This document shows, piece by piece, positions 48,208-59,274 of a DNA stretch of 64,000 nucleotides (position 1 is its first letter; the number at the start of each line of letters is the position of its first letter). This DNA is from Sesamum alatum (lineage: Eukaryota; Streptophyta; Magnoliopsida; Lamiales; Pedaliaceae): positions 9,623,193-9,687,192 of the forward strand of contig JACGWO010000010.1 in the NCBI GenBank assembly GCA_034509735.1. Direction: 5' to 3'. The translations under genes were made by a program, and so were the position numbers. The notes beneath the pieces were generated by a model that searched no databases, was not told the DNA's origin, and was given only the letters and a program-made list of their open reading frames with translations.

Positions 48208-49424
48208 TCAATTTGGTCCCTCTGACCATTTTTCGGTAAAAATATTGCTGAATTTTTGAGTTTTTGGAGGATAAAATGGTCAACTTAAGTTTGATTTTCT
48301 CACTTTAATCATTTAATTTTGTAAAATTATCAAATTAGTCCTTTTTTCTACACAAAAAGGCATATATTTTTATCTTTTGTATGTTGAATATGATGTAACA
48401 TCTTGTGTGAATAATAAAAACTTTAAACTCTTGTAACACAAAAGCAACATATTGCTTAACTTAAAATAAAATAGTCTCATTTTTTTCATTTTTAGAAGTT
48501 ACAAAAAAAATTAGAATTATGAATTTATAAAACTTATCTTATCTAAAAATATAATAAAAAATCTAAGTCAATAATTTTTAATCTTAGGAGTTAAAGATAA
48601 GTTTAAGAAAATTAAATCTTAACAATGTTTATTAAATATTTACTGCTAGGGTTTTGAACAGAAAGTTGGTGACATGTACTCTTTAACTAGATTATTTAGT
48701 AGATTTCATATATATATATATATATGTATATATATATTAAGAGATTTTTGTAGACCGTTTTCTGTAGAATGAAACTTTATATATAGAAAAGCCTCTTAAA
48801 ATAAATTATCTATATATATATATATTATATGTATCTAAAATCCACCAAAAAATCTAGTTTAAAAGTATATTCCCACCAACTTTCTATTCAAAACTCCAAA
48901 ATTTTAATAAATATTGTTAATGTTTAACTTCTTTAGACTTATCTCTAAAACTTAAAACTAAAAAAATTATCGACTTAGATTTTTTTTATTATATTATTAA
49001 ATTAGATAAGTTTTACAAAATTAATTCGTAATTTTGTTTTTTTAACTACAAAAGAAAAACAGAGATTGCTTATTTTACGTTAAGCAATATGTTATTATAT
49101 GTTCACAAGAGTTCAAACTTTCATTATTTACATAAGATAATTACATCATAGTCAATATATAAAAATATAAAAGCGTTGTTTTTTCACTTACAAAAAAGTC
49201 TAATTTGACAATTTCAAAAATTTAGGGGACTAAAGAGAAAATCAAACTTAGATTGACCATTTTACTCTCAAAAAATCAAAATTTGGTCACATTGCGTCGA
49301 AAAATGGTCCGAGGGACCAACTGAGATAAAATCTAAAGTTTAGGAATGTTAAAGTCAAGAAATGAATTTGAGTGACTAAAGTGATTCTAAATGAAAACTT
49401 AAGGGACCAAATATAACATTTACC
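48208..49424. mobile_element. Long fold-back element with arms of about 500 bp
   Basis: The left arm (48208 to about 48745) is the inverse of the right arm (about 48840-49330). Paired landmarks include TTGGTCCCTCTGACCATTTT with its mirror near 49300, GTTAAAGTTTT-type phrases, and AACTTTCTGTT/AAAGTTGG near the centre. The loop is a TA-rich microsatellite. The right end continues about 100 bases past the paired part and finishes GACCAAATATAACATTTACCCC. The matching left outer 100 bases are missing, cut off by the CACTA end. Non-coding. Confidence 0.75.
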
Positions 49425-49808
49425 CCAGCATTAATAAAACTAGGATGGCGTCGTTGGAAAAACTAACTGTCCAATATATAAATATAAAAAATTAATAAAA
49501 TCTATATATAAGTATAAGGTTAAATTCATCATACTCAAGTGCAGATTTTCAAAAAGAACCAAATGCAAATTGCACTGGCAGCGTGCGCGGCGAACCGATA
49601 ATTAGATAATTATAACTTATATTAAAAATAAAGGCAACAAATTTAAATGATGCGGTGGGAGGTTTTTCTCTTTCTTTTGTTTTGAGTGTATAAATTGTAG
49701 TTTAGTGCCAGCTTTATTGTTGTTTGTTAATGAAAATGTACACATACTGTGTATGAAAGAAAAAACGGTTGTCGCCTTGCTACAATGCTTATGTTGTGTA
49801 TTTCCACA
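49425..49808. other. Short unassigned segment
   Basis: No gene recognised. The last nine bases, ATTTCCACA (49800-49808), are the left duplication of the next MULE. Confidence 0.4.
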
Positions 49809-50604
49809 AAGGGAAAAAATGCAATTTACCCCCTGTATTATGGGATATGTGTAATTTATCCCCCTTTAAAAAATAAAGCAGCAATTTACTCCTCTGTGTT
49901 AACAGAAATAGAGCAAAATACCCCCCTTGACCCAACCGTGCATTACACGCGCTCCCTCTACGTCTGGGCTAATTTTTATCCAATAAAAATATTATTTTAT
50001 ATATATATTTAATTTAATGTATTATTCTATATATATATTTATAAAAATAATATTAAATATATTAAATATTATATGTTAGTTAAGAAAAAAAATATGTATA
50101 TATATATATATATATATTTCTCCTTCTTCTCCATTCTCATCGCTGGACCACCGCCGCCGCAGCCATCTCCCTCCCCTCGCACCGACGACGACCCCAACCC
50201 CCTCCTCTCGAGCTGGCCGCCCCTCCCCTTTCCCTCGGGTTGCCGTCACTGCCGCCTCCCGCTTCCCTCGTCTTCCCCGTCGCCACCCACCAGCACCTCC
50301 GCCGCCTCCTCCTCCTCCCTTCTCTGGCCACGTCTTCGTCCTCCTCTCCCGCCGAGAACCTCCCTCCGTGGCCACATCCTCGTCCACCTTCACCCAGATC
50401 CGCCTCCTTCCTCGCTGCTGCGTCTTCCTCCACCTCCGTCGCGTCCTCCTCCATCTCCGCCCAGATTCACCTCCTCCCTCCTTAGCCGCGTCCTCCTCCA
50501 CCTCCAACCAGATCCGCCTCCTCCCTCCCCTCCACTTCTGCCGCCGCCTCCTTCATTGCCCAGTTCCACCCCTCTCCCCACCGGCATCCCCCTCTCCCTC
50601 TCTG

Positions 50605-50648
<44 letters not shown>

Positions 50649-51042
50649 AATACATGTATATAAATATATCTTATTATAAAAGTATAAATATTTATATTTA
50701 AATTTAAGTATATATAATATATAATTTTAATTATTATTTTATTTTAATTTAGACCGTTGTTTTAAATTAGATGAAATCTAAATCATTGATTTATTAGTTA
50801 AATTTGGACCTTAAATTGATCAAGATCCAATGGCTTTTAAATAAAAACATAATATTACTTTAAATTTTAAATTAAAAAAATAAAAAATAATAAGAAAATA
50901 GCGCGTGTTCTTCACGAAACGCGTCAGGAGGGTATTTTGCTCTATTTTTGATAACACAGGAAGGTAAATTGTTGGTTTATTTTTCACAGAGGAGTAAATT
51001 GCTCATTTCCCGTAACACATAGGGGTAAATTGCATTTAATCC
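49809..51042. mobile_element. Non-autonomous MULE with CT-rich core
   Basis: Flanked by ATTTCCACA (49800-49808) and ATTTCCGCA (51043-51051), a 9-bp duplication with one mismatch. The ends are inverted for about 140 bases: ATGCAATTTACCCC, CAATTTACTCCTCTGTG and AAATAGAGCAAAATACCC appear on the left and, inverted, on the right. The core (50120-50600) is an almost pure pyrimidine tract rich in CCTCC and CGCC. Frames of up to 196 codons occur here on both strands, which is a composition effect and not evidence of genes. The pyrimidine tract could be captured host DNA. Confidence 0.8.
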
Positions 51043-51134
51043 ATTTCCGCAATGTTTTCTTTATTCAAGAATGACATTCTTGAATATGTGGATTTAGCGC
51101 AGTACAAGATGCGGGTAACAAACGGTTTTTGCTG

Positions 51135-51618
51135 AAGCGTTCGTCCAACGAATGTTCAGCAATGGAGAAAGGATCTAATGAACCAATGTCAAGTCGATCT
51201 CCAAATTTCGCATCTTGCATACTCAACACCCGAAGTTGTGGCCACTTCCCCCTTTCTAATTCTTGGTGCTACATTCTCAGGCCTGAATTTGTTAGTTTTT
51301 GTTGTGGCACCGGACTCCAAATTTTTCACCCAAGAGTCGTGTACGGTATGAGTAAACTAAAAGTTTTGGCAATGCAATTTGTTGGTGAGCGATTTGATGT
51401 GTAGATGAGTTTAGGTTAAAGAACTTGGAGCCTGATAATATAGCGGAAACTAAAAACATCCACATTGAAAATTTAGCCTCAAGAATCAGAATGGGGAGAT
51501 AGCCATAATTTCGTTCGTTGAGTATGCAAGATGTGAAATTTGGAGGTCAACTTGAAATTGGTTTGTTAGAACCTTTGTATATCGTTGAACGTGTGCTAGG
51601 CTAATGCTTTCAATAACC
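51135..51618. repeat. Inverted pair of 'Q' repeats
   Basis: Q in plus orientation lies at about 51150-51310 (AAATTTCGCATCTTGCATAC) and in minus orientation at about 51440-51618, with 130 bases between. Near the inner edges there are degenerate primer-site-like words (GGCACCGGACTCC on the plus arm; TTATCAGGCTCC read from the minus arm), so Q may be the 3' end of an LTR of a third family. The plus frame at 51129-51404 is not protein-like. Confidence 0.6.
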
Positions 51619-53826
51619 TGTTAGCTTCATATAAGCCTCGAAACGTTAAACGTGGCAGAAATTAAAATTTTAATTACAAAACAATATTATAAATACCGAG
51701 CAAATCGCCCGTCTCATTGCTATCACAATGTGGATCTCATGCATAAAAGAATGTCAATTGAATGGTTACGAGAAATCAACCTTTTAGCACTCCAGTTGAT
51801 GTTGATGACTTGAACGTCTCAAAAATGACTTCTTAGATTAAAAACGGTAGAACATCAAAATGGAATCATTTTCGTTGATGATTCACAGTAGAAACACAAG
51901 TGTTGCCCCTCTAAAGTTAGTCCACAGCACCTATGATGGAGTTACCCTCAAACCTATTCTAGTATTGGACGATTAAGGTAGATCAACTATTGATGTATGG
52001 AGAAAGGAAAGGAATTCTTCTCTTTTGGAAATGAGAAATGAACATAAGAACAAGCCTAAAGTGAAAGCTTACTTTCTAGCTTTGAAGAGGAAGAGTTTTT
52101 GTATCTTTGTACATAAAGTGGTGTTTAAATCTCTTGCCTTCTACCCATTTTTTTTAGGCAATTCTTTGCACTAGATACAATGAATGTAAACAAACTCTTT
52201 TGCCTTGCTCTTAGATAGCACTTGTCTCTTTCATAGACAAGTTCTAGCATGACTCATTTTGTCTCCTTTAACACTTGTCTTCTTTATAGACAAGCTCTAC
52301 CATGATTCATATTTTCTTCTTCATCTAAAGATGAATATGTTCAATGAATCTTGTCTCGAGGGTTTGGGCTAAGGTCTTGGGCTTTATCTTAATTCTCAAT
52401 TAGACTAAGTCTAATTTTAATTAATTTTCAATTAACTGAATTCAATTATTTAGCCCATGATATTTAATTCTTTAATTAAATATACGCCCAAATCAATTAA
52501 TCTATTTAATTGATTTTCAAGCCCAAATAGATTAATCTTGATTAATCTATTACAAGTCTTAATTAATCAAATTCTTGTGAATTTATACTCGAAATTAAAA
52601 TAATCATATTTTTCAATTTTCCCATGAATTGATTTTTTAAATCATTTCAATCAATTAATTTAACTCCTTAACATAATTGATTTATTCTCCTTAATTAAAT
52701 CTATAAATTAATTCCAATAATTCCATCATGGATTTGTGTGTGACCCTTTAGGTTCACTACTCAGCTAGACTTGGGCTTGTCTCACATAATTTAATTAGCA
52801 ACTTACTTGCATTAGATTAATTCGATCTTATCATAATTAATCACCCTCAATTAACTCCTTAATTGGAAGGTACCTGTCACCATAGGTGGCCATCTAGCAA
52901 TGGTCCATGACACTAGAGAATATGTGAATTATTGCGTGAACCTATGTGCTACGCGTACCATGCAAATACGGTCCCTCAGCCACTAAACTCCTAGTCAAAG
53001 CTAGGGCATGGAATTAGTTACTGGTTCTCATTATCAACTTTGATGTCTATGTATCAATTGTACAAGTCATGCTTTCAATTTATCAATATAGGAAAAATCA
53101 TTTCTCCTATTTGAACAACAACTATGGCTATGGGCTTCAAGGAACACATATAGAGAACATAGGAGGTTCATTATCTCTCATGATAAATAACAGATCCTAT
53201 CTAGGAACTCACCAACCTGCATGCATGCATGCTTCAACTATATCTGAAACATGATTGCATAGTAATCCAGGATGAAGCCTGAGACTACGTTGGGCATGAT
53301 GAAGTCATAGTCGTACTATACACAAGGTTACTATGGAACCTCAAGTACAAAGACTAGTTAATCAACTATCGTAACCTACGAGTTCTAGTCATACCGATCA
53401 TGCCATATAGGGCTTCCATATAACAACTCTTGTGAGTTAATTTAGTGAACTTGATAACTCATTATCAAGCACCCACTAAACTACGCAAACATTATACGTC
53501 TCTTTCTATGAAACTCGACATTCATCATATGAACGCATCACTTAGTGCAAGTGTTTAAGAATATTCGATGCCCTGTCTCGACCGAATCATCAACTTCGAA
53601 TATTTTAAATCAAACCATAGGGTCGATTTCATGGTTCCCATCATATGAGGGAGCTAACCCGTAGCATAATTGATCTTAGGGCTTCAACCAAATGCTCATA
53701 TAATATAATATTGAAAGCATATGATAAAGATTGCGAAAGAACATTTCTAACATATTATTGAAAGAGATCGTCTATAATAGTTTACAAAGAGCCAATCAAT
53801 TGGCTTGATGGTTACATATTCTAACA
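51619..53826 (-). repeat. 3' LTR of Copia A
   Basis: Minus-strand start TGTTAGAATATGTAACC at 53826, end CTAACA at 51619. Directly upstream (53827-53837, minus) is the polypurine tract AAGTGGGAGAT. The TATA core near 52150 is altered to CCTAAAAAAAATGG, unlike the other three copies. Confidence 0.9.
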
Positions 53827-53840
53827 ATCTCCCACTTGAC

Positions 53841-56800
53841 CTAAAGCCAATTGCCCATGTTCTTTAATCCCATCTTCTCAAGATGTTGACAGTGAACAAT
53901 CTCTGATACCGACTTTGTAAGCGGGTTTGCTATGTTCTCTATTAATGCAACGCGATTCACTCGCATGTCACCTCTTCCTACCATCTCTCTGATTAGATGG
54001 TAGCATCTAATTATGTGTTTGGCTTTGTGATAAGGTCTTGGCTCCTTCACTTGCATAATAGCCCGTTTGATATCACAAAGTATAACTATGGGTTTGGCAA
54101 TGCTAAGCACCACACCCAACTCTTAGATGTAGTTTTTCATCCAAACAACCTCCTTTGCAGCTTTAGAAACTGAAATGCAATCGACTTCCGTCGTGGAATC
54201 CGTTGTCGTATCCTGCTTGGAACTTTTCTAATTGACAACTCCTCCATTCAGTCGGAACACATAACCAGATTGAGACTTAGCGTCATCCATATCTGATTGG
54301 AAGCTAACATCAGTATATCCTTCCAATATCAATTCTCCATCACCGTACACCAAAATTAAATCCCTAGTCTTCTCAAGTACTTAAGGATATTTTTTATAGA
54401 AGTCCAGTGGTCATGGCCGGCACATGCCTGCTAACGACTCGTAACACTTAGAGCATAAGCTATATCAGGCCTCATACATTGAACAACATATTGTATGCTG
54501 CCAACAACAGAGGTATAGGGAATTTCTAACATTTTCTTAACTTCCTCATCAGTCTTGGGAGACATATTCTTAGAGAGTTTAACGCCATGCTCATGGGAAG
54601 AAAACCCCTTTTTGACTCATCCATCTTGAACCTCTTCAAGATTTTATCAATGTACGAGATTCTGGTTATTCCTAATACTCTTTTAGATCTATCTCTACAG
54701 ATCTGTATCACAAGAATATAGGAAGCTTCACCCAAGTCCTTCATGGAGAATTGAGTAGATAACCATGCTTTAGTGTCACCTAACATTTTAACGTCATTCC
54801 CGATGAGTAAAATGTCGTCTACATAAAGCACAAGGAACACAATAGAGCGCCCACTAACATTTTCATATACACAGGAATCATATTTGTTCTTGATTAAATC
54901 ATACAATTTTATAACCTCATCAAAACGAATATTCAAACTTTGAGACGCCTGTTTGAGCCCATAAATGGACCTTCGGAGTTTGCAAACTTTTTGCTCTTAT
55001 CCTTTGGATGAATCTATTAAGGAATGCAGTTTTCACATCCATTTGCCATATCGCGTAGTCATGATACGCAACTATAGCAAGTAAAATCCTTATGGACTTG
55101 GCCATAGCAACGGGCGACTAGGTTTCCTCAAAGTCCACACCGGGACTTTAAGTTAGCCTTTCGCTACCAATTGGGCCTTTAAGGTCGAACGTCTCCATCA
55201 GCTCCAAGCTTTCACTTGTAGACCCTTTGCACCCAACGGGCCTAACTCCTTTAGGTGGGTCGACCAAGGTCCGTACCTTGTTGGAGTTCATGGAGTCCAT
55301 TTTGAAGTTCATGGCCTCAAGCCATCTATACGAATGGATGTCAGACATCGCCTCTTCAAACGTCTTTGGATCATTATCCAATTAACTAGTCAAGGCTAGC
55401 ATACCATATCTCTCAAGCTGTTAAGAGACTCTAGCCGACTTTCTTGGAGGATGTGTAAAATCAAAAGGTTGATTGTGAGGCAGTATGGATGTCATTTCTG
55501 CCATAGGCGATGCATGACTCAACTCTTCGAGTTGCACCTATTTGTTTTGAGTATTCGAAGGAAAACCCCTTTCCAAGAACACTGTATTTCTCAAAACAAA
55601 TACGTTTTGTTATGAGGGATCATAGAAGTAGTATCCTACAGTTTCTTTCTGATATCCAACAAATCTACATAAGATGGATCTAATATGCAACTTGTCTCCT
55701 AGTAGTCTTTTGACGTATGCGGGACACCCCCATATTAAATACATATAAGAGGGTGGTTTATCATGCCATATTTCATATGTTGTTTTGGGTACAACCTTAG
55801 ATGGCACCATGCTCAATAACTTGGTCGTTGTTTCTAACGCATAGCCCCAAGAAGAAAGAGGTAATGTACTAGAACTCATCATGGATTGAACCATGTCCGA
55901 CAAAGTTCAATTCATCCTTTCAGCCATGCCATTAAGTTGTGGCGTTGCAGGAGGAGTCCATTGAGAGAGAATCCCATTCTCTTTAAAGTAGTTCAAGAAT
56001 AACCACTTAAGTATTCACCACCATGATCAGATCGAATGGTCTTAATTTTTCATCCAATTTGATTTTCTATTTCAAATTTGAACTCTTTGAAAATTTCAAA
56101 TGCTTGAAACTTGTACTTCATTAAGTACACATAACCGAACTGTGAGTGATGATCGGTGAAGGCTATGAAGTAAGAAAATCCTCCTCTAGCTGGGAGTACT
56201 TAAAGGTCCACAAACATCTGTTTGGATTAAATCTAACAGAGCAACGACACGACTACTTTTTCCAACAAATGGTGTTTTGGTCATTTTTCCCTTGAGACAA
56301 GATTCACAAGTTGAAAGAGCATCTAAGTTCTCGAATTCTAGATTCTTAGAGTCAATCAACCTCTTCATCCTATCCTTAAAAATGTGAGCCAACCTAGCGT
56401 GCCATGTTTGTGTATTTTCTTGATCATCCAATTTTCATTTATGTTGAATGTTCATAATCATATTATGATGTTGGATAGTATATAAGCCATTTATTAAAAT
56501 GCCAAGTAAAACAGAAGAACTATTCCTCATTAAGTAGAAACATTGTTTTGATACACAAAATTCACACCCCTCTACATCAAGAGTAGGTATAGATACAATG
56601 TTTCTTATCATACATACTTGGTACATAATAACAACTATTAAGTAATATCCTAACATCCTTGCTAACAACTAGTGAACAGTTCCAACGGCTTCAGCGACAA
56701 TCTGCTTGTCGTCTCCAAGCCTGAGGATCACATCCCCTTCACCCAACATTTTGCCTTTTGTCATTACCTGCAAATTATTGCAAATATGAGCTCCACAGCC

Positions 56801-57685
56801 GGTATCTAATACCCAAGAAGCATTATTAGCAACCATGTTAATTTCAACAACAAAAGTACCTTGGACTGTTGCAAGATACTTCTTGAAATTCCTCTTCCAA
56901 TGGCCTTTTTCGTGCCAGTGATGACACTTATCAATTGCTGGATTAGCCTTGATTATCTTATTCCCTTTGCCTTCCCTTGGCCATCCTTATTGCTTTTATT
57001 CCTCCCCTTTCCATTTCTCCTTCATCTCTTGATCCTTTCAGTCCATGGAGGAAGATGTGGATGGGGTTGCTAGCATTATTGGTGCAGCCTTTTTTATAGT
57101 AGTCTCGTATTGCATAAGCATATTGATCAATTCAGGAACAGTCTTTTCAAGAGCGTTCATATTGTAATTAACAATAAATTGATCAAATGACGACGGTAAT
57201 GAATGTAAGATTACATCTATATAGGAGTCATTATTCATGCTCACATTCAAAGATTCTAACTTCTCAATGAGAGAAAGCATCTTGACGCCGTGGTCATAAA
57301 CAAACGACCCCTCAGTCATCTTTTCCTGATAGAATTCCATTGATGTCGCATATCTTATATGCCGATCTTGTACCGAAAACAACTCTTATAAGTGTACAAA
57401 GATCTCAGATGCATGCTTAAGGTGTTCGTGTTGCTCTTGCAATTCATTGCTCATAGATGCTAGCATAAGGAAATGGTCCTAAGGGTCATCATCGATCCAA
57501 TGATGGAATGTCACATGTTCTTTGTCAGTCGAACCCCCGGGAAGCTGAATGGGAGGAAGAGATTCCAACACATAAGAGTGTTTCTCGGGATCCAAAATGA
57601 TTTTGAGATTCCAAATCCTGTCCGCGTAGTTGGTTCCAACAAGATTGTTTGTCTTAAGTATGGTAGCAAGTGGACTTTTAGACAT
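53841..57685 (-). pseudogene. Copia A gag-pol, broken
   Basis: ATG 57685 opens MSKSPLATILKTNNLVGTNY. Gag continues with VYDHGVKMLSLIEKLESLN and FDQFIVNYNMNALEK (57290-57140). A damaged zinc knuckle (CHHWHEKGH; the second Cys is Trp) is near 56935-56900. Protease has WVLDTGCGAHIC (about 56825). The pre-integrase HARLAH...CESCLKGK and the integrase core DLIQTDVCGPLSTPS fall in 56400-56190; integrase continues to about 55600. Reverse transcriptase begins WLEAMNFKMDSMN (55330), then WQMDVKTAFLN (55040) and LYVDDILLIGNDVKML (about 54820). RNase H and the C-terminal HLEKMGLKNMGNWL end at 53841. At least five stops or shifts split it into frames of 60-136 codons. Confidence 0.88.
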
Positions 57686-58989
57686 TTTCAATCTACAAGA
57701 AAGAAAAGAAGAAACATGGAGATTTTAGCATTCTTTCAATCAATGTTAATTAAATTTATGATATTATCTTTAATCATAAATTATTCCCACTATTTCTTCA
57801 AAATTCCATAAAACCCCCTATGGACTTTCGAGAAGTATTTTTCCTAGTGGGCTTGAGGTCTATAGAACGAATTTCCTACCCGTTGTTATGATTCACATGA
57901 AAATAATTCTATGGGAGGTGACTTTCACCATTTTCATCTTATGAGATCCCCAAGGTGTTTTACCTCATTTTTTCACATAATCCCAAGGACTCCAAGTGAA
58001 TTATGTTACTCCATATTAAGCCAAACCCATCGACCAAAAGATCCCCAACTATCGCCCTCCGCGACTCATGAGACAGAGTGATAGTAGGTAATCTACTTGT
58101 TCATAGTGATAGTACAACCTTTCACTACTTCCAAATCATTTCTCAACTCGTGAGAGAATGAATTGAAAGGTGATATCATCTCATACTTTGTCACTATGGA
58201 TGTAAGGTTTGGATTATCAAATTCAATTTGATTTTATCCATCACAGGCTTAATATTTTAACTTGGACACTACAAGTGAGGGTTCAAACCATTTGTTTATG
58301 CAAGACCTCATCACGATGTTTTATTCTTGTTCGCTTGTTTATCATATACAATGTATAGTGTAGGTATGAAAGTCAAGCAAAAATATATAAACATGTATAC
58401 CAGAAATCAAAATGTACCATGCCCTTATTGGATGATCATGAGCCCGTAGTCATTCCATACATTTGTCACATAAAGATATCACATGCAAATAATATATATC
58501 ATGTATATATATATATATATATTTAGATCCAATAAAATAAAGAATTAATTTCTCATGTTAAATCACATGATGTTTTACATGGAATGAAATTGAATTTAAT
58601 TCATGGGCACTTGATTCGTAATTTCAAATTAACTTGGACTTTCCAAGAAATTGTCCTAATCATATTAGGAGAATATGTTAAATTTTTCTAAATCAAATTG
58701 AAAGTGAAAATTCAATTTACTTTCCCAATTTATATCCATATATAAATTAGGAAAATAATATTTTTAACAAGTTAAAGTTATTCAGAATAATAAAAGAAAT
58801 AAAAAAATAAAATCAGAAATTCAAAATTTCGATGTCTGGAACAAAAACGGCCACCGACAGCACATCGACAAGCAACCAGTGCCTGTGTGTGCGCACTGTG
58901 TCCTTTTTTTGCTGTTTTTCAAAATTTTTTTATTTATTCTGAATTAACCCCAAATGAAAACAGAGTTGAGAATAGACAAAAATCGCCAT

Positions 58990-59118
58990 AAAAACCGATC
59001 ATGTAAGCGGAAGATAAATCCGACCATGTAGGTGGAAGGTAAATCCGACCATATAGGCAAAAGATAAATCTGGCCATGCAGGTAGAAGGTAAATCCGGCC
59101 ATGTAGGCGAAAGGCGAA
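58990..59118 (-). repeat. 25-bp minisatellite in the Copia A leader, about 5 units
   Basis: On plus the unit is GGTAAATCCGACCATGTAGG-like and repeats every 25 bases. It corresponds to the four-unit array at 2076-2175 of element A', so unit number varies between family members. Confidence 0.8.
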
Positions 59119-59261
59119 ACACAATAGAATCTAATTTCAATAATTGAAATATGCCCAAAAAACATAAATTCAACACATTAAGAGATTAACACATAAAATG
59201 AAATCGTCAAGCAACCGATGAAATCACATCAAAAATAAATTCAATTGACATGCACGACCGG

Positions 59262-59273
59262 GCTCTGACACCA
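59262..59273 (-). other. Primer-binding site of Copia A
   Basis: Inverse of TGGTGTCAGAGC, one base different from the usual TGGTATCAGAGC, one base from the 5' LTR end at 59275. Confidence 0.85.
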
Positions 59274-59274
59274 C

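Noticed and set aside
50073..50663. Open frames of up to 196 codons on both strands, Pro/Ser-rich on plus and Arg/Gly/Glu-rich on minus
   Set aside because: They overlap in several frames on both strands over a pyrimidine-biased tract; long frames are expected from the composition and no domain is visible.
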